In this document: in pieces, positions 34,581-35,996 of the stretch | Position numbering within the stretch: position 1 is the first letter of the stretch | Layout of the letters: each line of letters opens with the position of its first letter | Notes under the pieces: generated by a model | The model's database searches: none | Told to the model about the DNA's origin: nothing | What the model saw: the letters and a program-made list of their open reading frames with translations, nothing else | NCBI GenBank assembly: GCA_949516455.1 | Contig: CATILC010000040.1 | Coordinates: 1-35,996 of the forward strand | DNA length: 35,996 nucleotides | Reading direction: 5' to 3' | Source of the DNA: Flavobacteriia bacterium | Lineage (GTDB): Bacteria; Bacteroidota; Bacteroidia; Flavobacteriales; Schleiferiaceae | Position numbers and translations under genes: made by a program

Positions 34581-34666
34581 TTGTTTAATTCTTTGTGTTA
34601 AATATTAAACAAAACCTTGGCTCCCTGCCTTTCTTGTTTAACTTCGTCCCTGTAAAGATTAAACAA
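34581..34666. promoter_or_regulatory. Four-half-site TTGTTTAA / TTAAACAA operator array
   Basis: TTGTTTAA lies at 34581-34588 and 34634-34641; its exact reverse complement TTAAACAA lies at 34605-34612 and 34659-34666. They form two inverted pairs with 16 and 17 bases between half-sites. The second pair starts 53 bases after the first, about five turns of DNA. A further near-palindrome, TGTTAAATATTAAACA (34596-34611), overlaps the second half-site and has one mismatch from perfect symmetry. The last half-site ends six bases before the sigma ATG. A regulator bound here would cover the promoter and leader of the sigma gene. The adjacent MerR protein is the obvious candidate. Confidence 0.7.
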
Positions 34667-34672
34667 ACGGCT

Positions 34673-35179
34673 ATGTCTACCATCGAATTCAACCGCTTGA
34701 TCGTCTCTCACCAAGAGTTTCTCAACCAACTGGCTATGAAACTGACCAAGAGTGTAGACGATGCAGAAGACCTCCTGCAGGATACGCTTTTCAAGGCTTT
34801 AAAGAATAAAGACAAGTATCAGGAGGGTACCAACCTGAAAGGCTGGCTTTACACGATCATGAAGAACACCTTCATCAATAACTACCGAAAGAAGAAAGTG
34901 CAGAACACCTTCATTGATGAAACAGACAACAAGTATTTCATCAACAGCAGAGAAGCCGAAAAGGACGCACGTACCGACTCAAGGGTGGATCGCGATTACC
35001 TCATGCGTCAGATCGACTCGGTGGATAAGCACTACGTGGACACTTTCATGATGCACTACAACGGGTACAAGTACGAAGAGATCGCTGAGATACTTGATAT
35101 TCCGCTTGGCACCGTGAAAAGTCGCATTTTCCTCGCTCGTCGTAAGATGATGGAGAAACTCATGGACTACCGAATCTGA
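34673..35179 (+). CDS. ECF-type RNA polymerase sigma factor
   Basis: A sigma-70 family factor of 168 residues. I took the ATG at 34673; a GTG at 34595 is in frame but lies inside the repeat array and would add 26 atypical residues. Sigma region 2 is at about 5-85: LTKSVDDAEDLLQDTLFKALKN and NLKGWLYTIMKNTFINNYRKKK. Region 4 is at about 115-165: HYNGYKYEEIAEILDIPLGTVKSRIFLARRKMMEKL, the helix-turn-helix that reads the -35 region. No anti-sigma gene follows; crtI begins 11 bases downstream. It is of the group usually found in flavobacterial carotenoid clusters and probably directs crt transcription. Confidence 0.92.
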   Translation: MSTIEFNRLIVSHQEFLNQLAMKLTKSVDDAEDLLQDTLFKALKNKDKYQEGTNLKGWLYTIMKNTFINNYRKKKVQNTFIDETDNKYFINSREAEKDARTDSRVDRDYLMRQIDSVDKHYVDTFMMHYNGYKYEEIAEILDIPLGTVKSRIFLARRKMMEKLMDYRI

Positions 35180-35190
35180 GCCGTCCTTTC

Positions 35191-35996
35191 ATGCCAAACC
35201 TCCCCCACGCATGTGTCATAGGCGCAGGATTTGCAGGCCTTTCTGCAGCTTCGCATCTTTCCAAAAAAGGCTTCCGAGTCACCCTGGTCGAGAAGAACGA
35301 TCAGGCCGGCGGCCGAGCGCGTCGCTTCGAGTCTGAAGGATTCACCTTCGACATGGGCCCCTCTTGGTATTGGATGCCCGATGTTTTCGATCATTTTTTC
35401 AACGCACTGGATTCGGAAACCCAGGCGCATTACGAATTAAAAAGGCTCGACCCATCTTATCGCATCTTTTTTGAAGGATCCGAAATAATGGATGTTCCTG
35501 CCTCCATGGATGAACTCTATGCCCTTTTTGAGCAGTATGAAAAAGGGAGCTCGAGGGCACTGAAGAAATTCCTCAAAGAAAGCGAATACAAGTACGATGT
35601 CGGGATCAACGACCTGGTGTACAAACCAAGCAGGTCTCTTCTGGAATTTGCTGATTCACGCGTACTCAAAGGGCTGTTCAAAATGGATCTGTTCTCATCC
35701 ATGAGCAGCTATATACGCAAACACTTCACCGACTCAAGGCTGATCCGACTGCTCGAGTTTCCTGTTCTTTTTTTGGGAGCCACAGCGAAAAAAACACCAG
35801 CTCTTTACAGTTTGATGAACTACGCGGATCTCTGTCTGGGCACTTGGTATCCCATGGGCGGAATGCACAAGATCGTAGAGGGAATGGTTCGTGTTGCAGA
35901 GGAAAAAGGAGTGGAACTTCGGCTCGATGAAGAGGTGACTGGATTTTCTTTCAAAGAGGACGGCACCATCGGCTCCATTCGTACTACAAAAGGAGA
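35191..35996 (+). CDS. crtI: Phytoene desaturase (3' end cut by window)
   Basis: A FAD-dependent enzyme that desaturates phytoene, the first coloured step of carotenoid synthesis, at the membrane. The first 268 residues are visible and the frame is open at the window end. The FAD motif is VIGAGFAGLSAASHLSKKGF (residues 9-28), followed by VTLVEKNDQAGGRARR and FTFDMGPSWYWMPDVFDHFF, which matches the CrtI family GPSW motif. GTWYPMGGMHKIVEGM near 225-240 corresponds to the conserved YPxGG region. It follows the sigma gene by 11 bases in one transcript. The next genes, if the usual cluster continues, would be crtB and a hydroxylase. Confidence 0.92.
   Translation, partial: MPNLPHACVIGAGFAGLSAASHLSKKGFRVTLVEKNDQAGGRARRFESEGFTFDMGPSWYWMPDVFDHFFNALDSETQAHYELKRLDPSYRIFFEGSEIMDVPASMDELYALFEQYEKGSSRALKKFLKESEYKYDVGINDLVYKPSRSLLEFADSRVLKGLFKMDLFSSMSSYIRKHFTDSRLIRLLEFPVLFLGATAKKTPALYSLMNYADLCLGTWYPMGGMHKIVEGMVRVAEEKGVELRLDEEVTGFSFKEDGTIGSIRTTKG

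Noticed and set aside
34595-34672. Extended N-terminus of the sigma factor from the GTG at 34595
   Set aside because: The extra 26 residues are translated from the repeat-rich leader and do not look like sigma region 2. The ATG at 34673 fits the family.

Overview
The window looks like chromosomal DNA of a member of the Bacteroidota, most likely Flavobacteriales or a close relative. The signs are a Lacal_2735-type small protein, a DUF5362 protein, a probable DUF4249-type secreted protein, LytTR and 7TMR-DISM signalling genes, an ACR3 arsenite pump, a flavobacterial MerR / sigma / crtI carotenoid gene order, few Shine-Dalgarno sequences, and several copies of the Bacteroidota -7 promoter element TAnnTTTG. 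Coding density is very high: no gene-free stretch exceeds about 125 bases, and many neighbours overlap by 1 to 13 bases (ATGA junctions are common). I saw no tRNA, rRNA, insertion sequence, prophage or CRISPR array.

Layout. 1-2964: the end of a secreted protein gene, dnaK with a good terminator, and a 54-residue Lacal_2735-type protein. 3037-5514 (minus): lipoprotein, LytS-type kinase and LytTR regulator in one overlapping operon. 5624-16087 (minus): a long run read from right to left as M48 lipoprotein peptidase, DUF1015, YggS, DEDDh exonuclease with a degenerate GIY-YIG domain, tpiA, prmA, a 1459-residue secreted protein with an internal duplication, and clpS. 16210-19367 (plus): thrS-infC-rpmI-rplT, closed by a terminator; infC needs a non-standard start codon. 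19426-22624 (plus): a secreted SH3-domain protein coupled to an acyl-CoA carboxylase beta subunit, then rimM. 22670-25251 (minus): lpdA, an unrecognised 34-residue ORF, and acr3. 25317-28210: DUF5362, ridA, a trpG/pabA-type amidotransferase and pepD, with overlapping convergent ends. 28299-31944 (plus): a three-gene phosphorelay (7TM kinase, REC-kinase hybrid, lone REC). 31959-33539 (minus): prfC. 33641 to the end (plus): a CarH/LitR-like B12-binding MerR regulator, an ECF-type sigma factor and the start of crtI.

The most interesting part is the right end. The MerR protein keeps the W-x9-EH and ExHxxG motifs that mark adenosylcobalamin photoreceptors. Four copies of TTGTTTAA / TTAAACAA, arranged as two inverted pairs about five helical turns apart, fill the leader of the sigma gene, and crtI follows directly. 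The simplest reading is a light-gated cascade: B12 photoreceptor, operator, sigma factor, carotenoid synthesis. The operator assignment and the light response are inferences from sequence and gene order.
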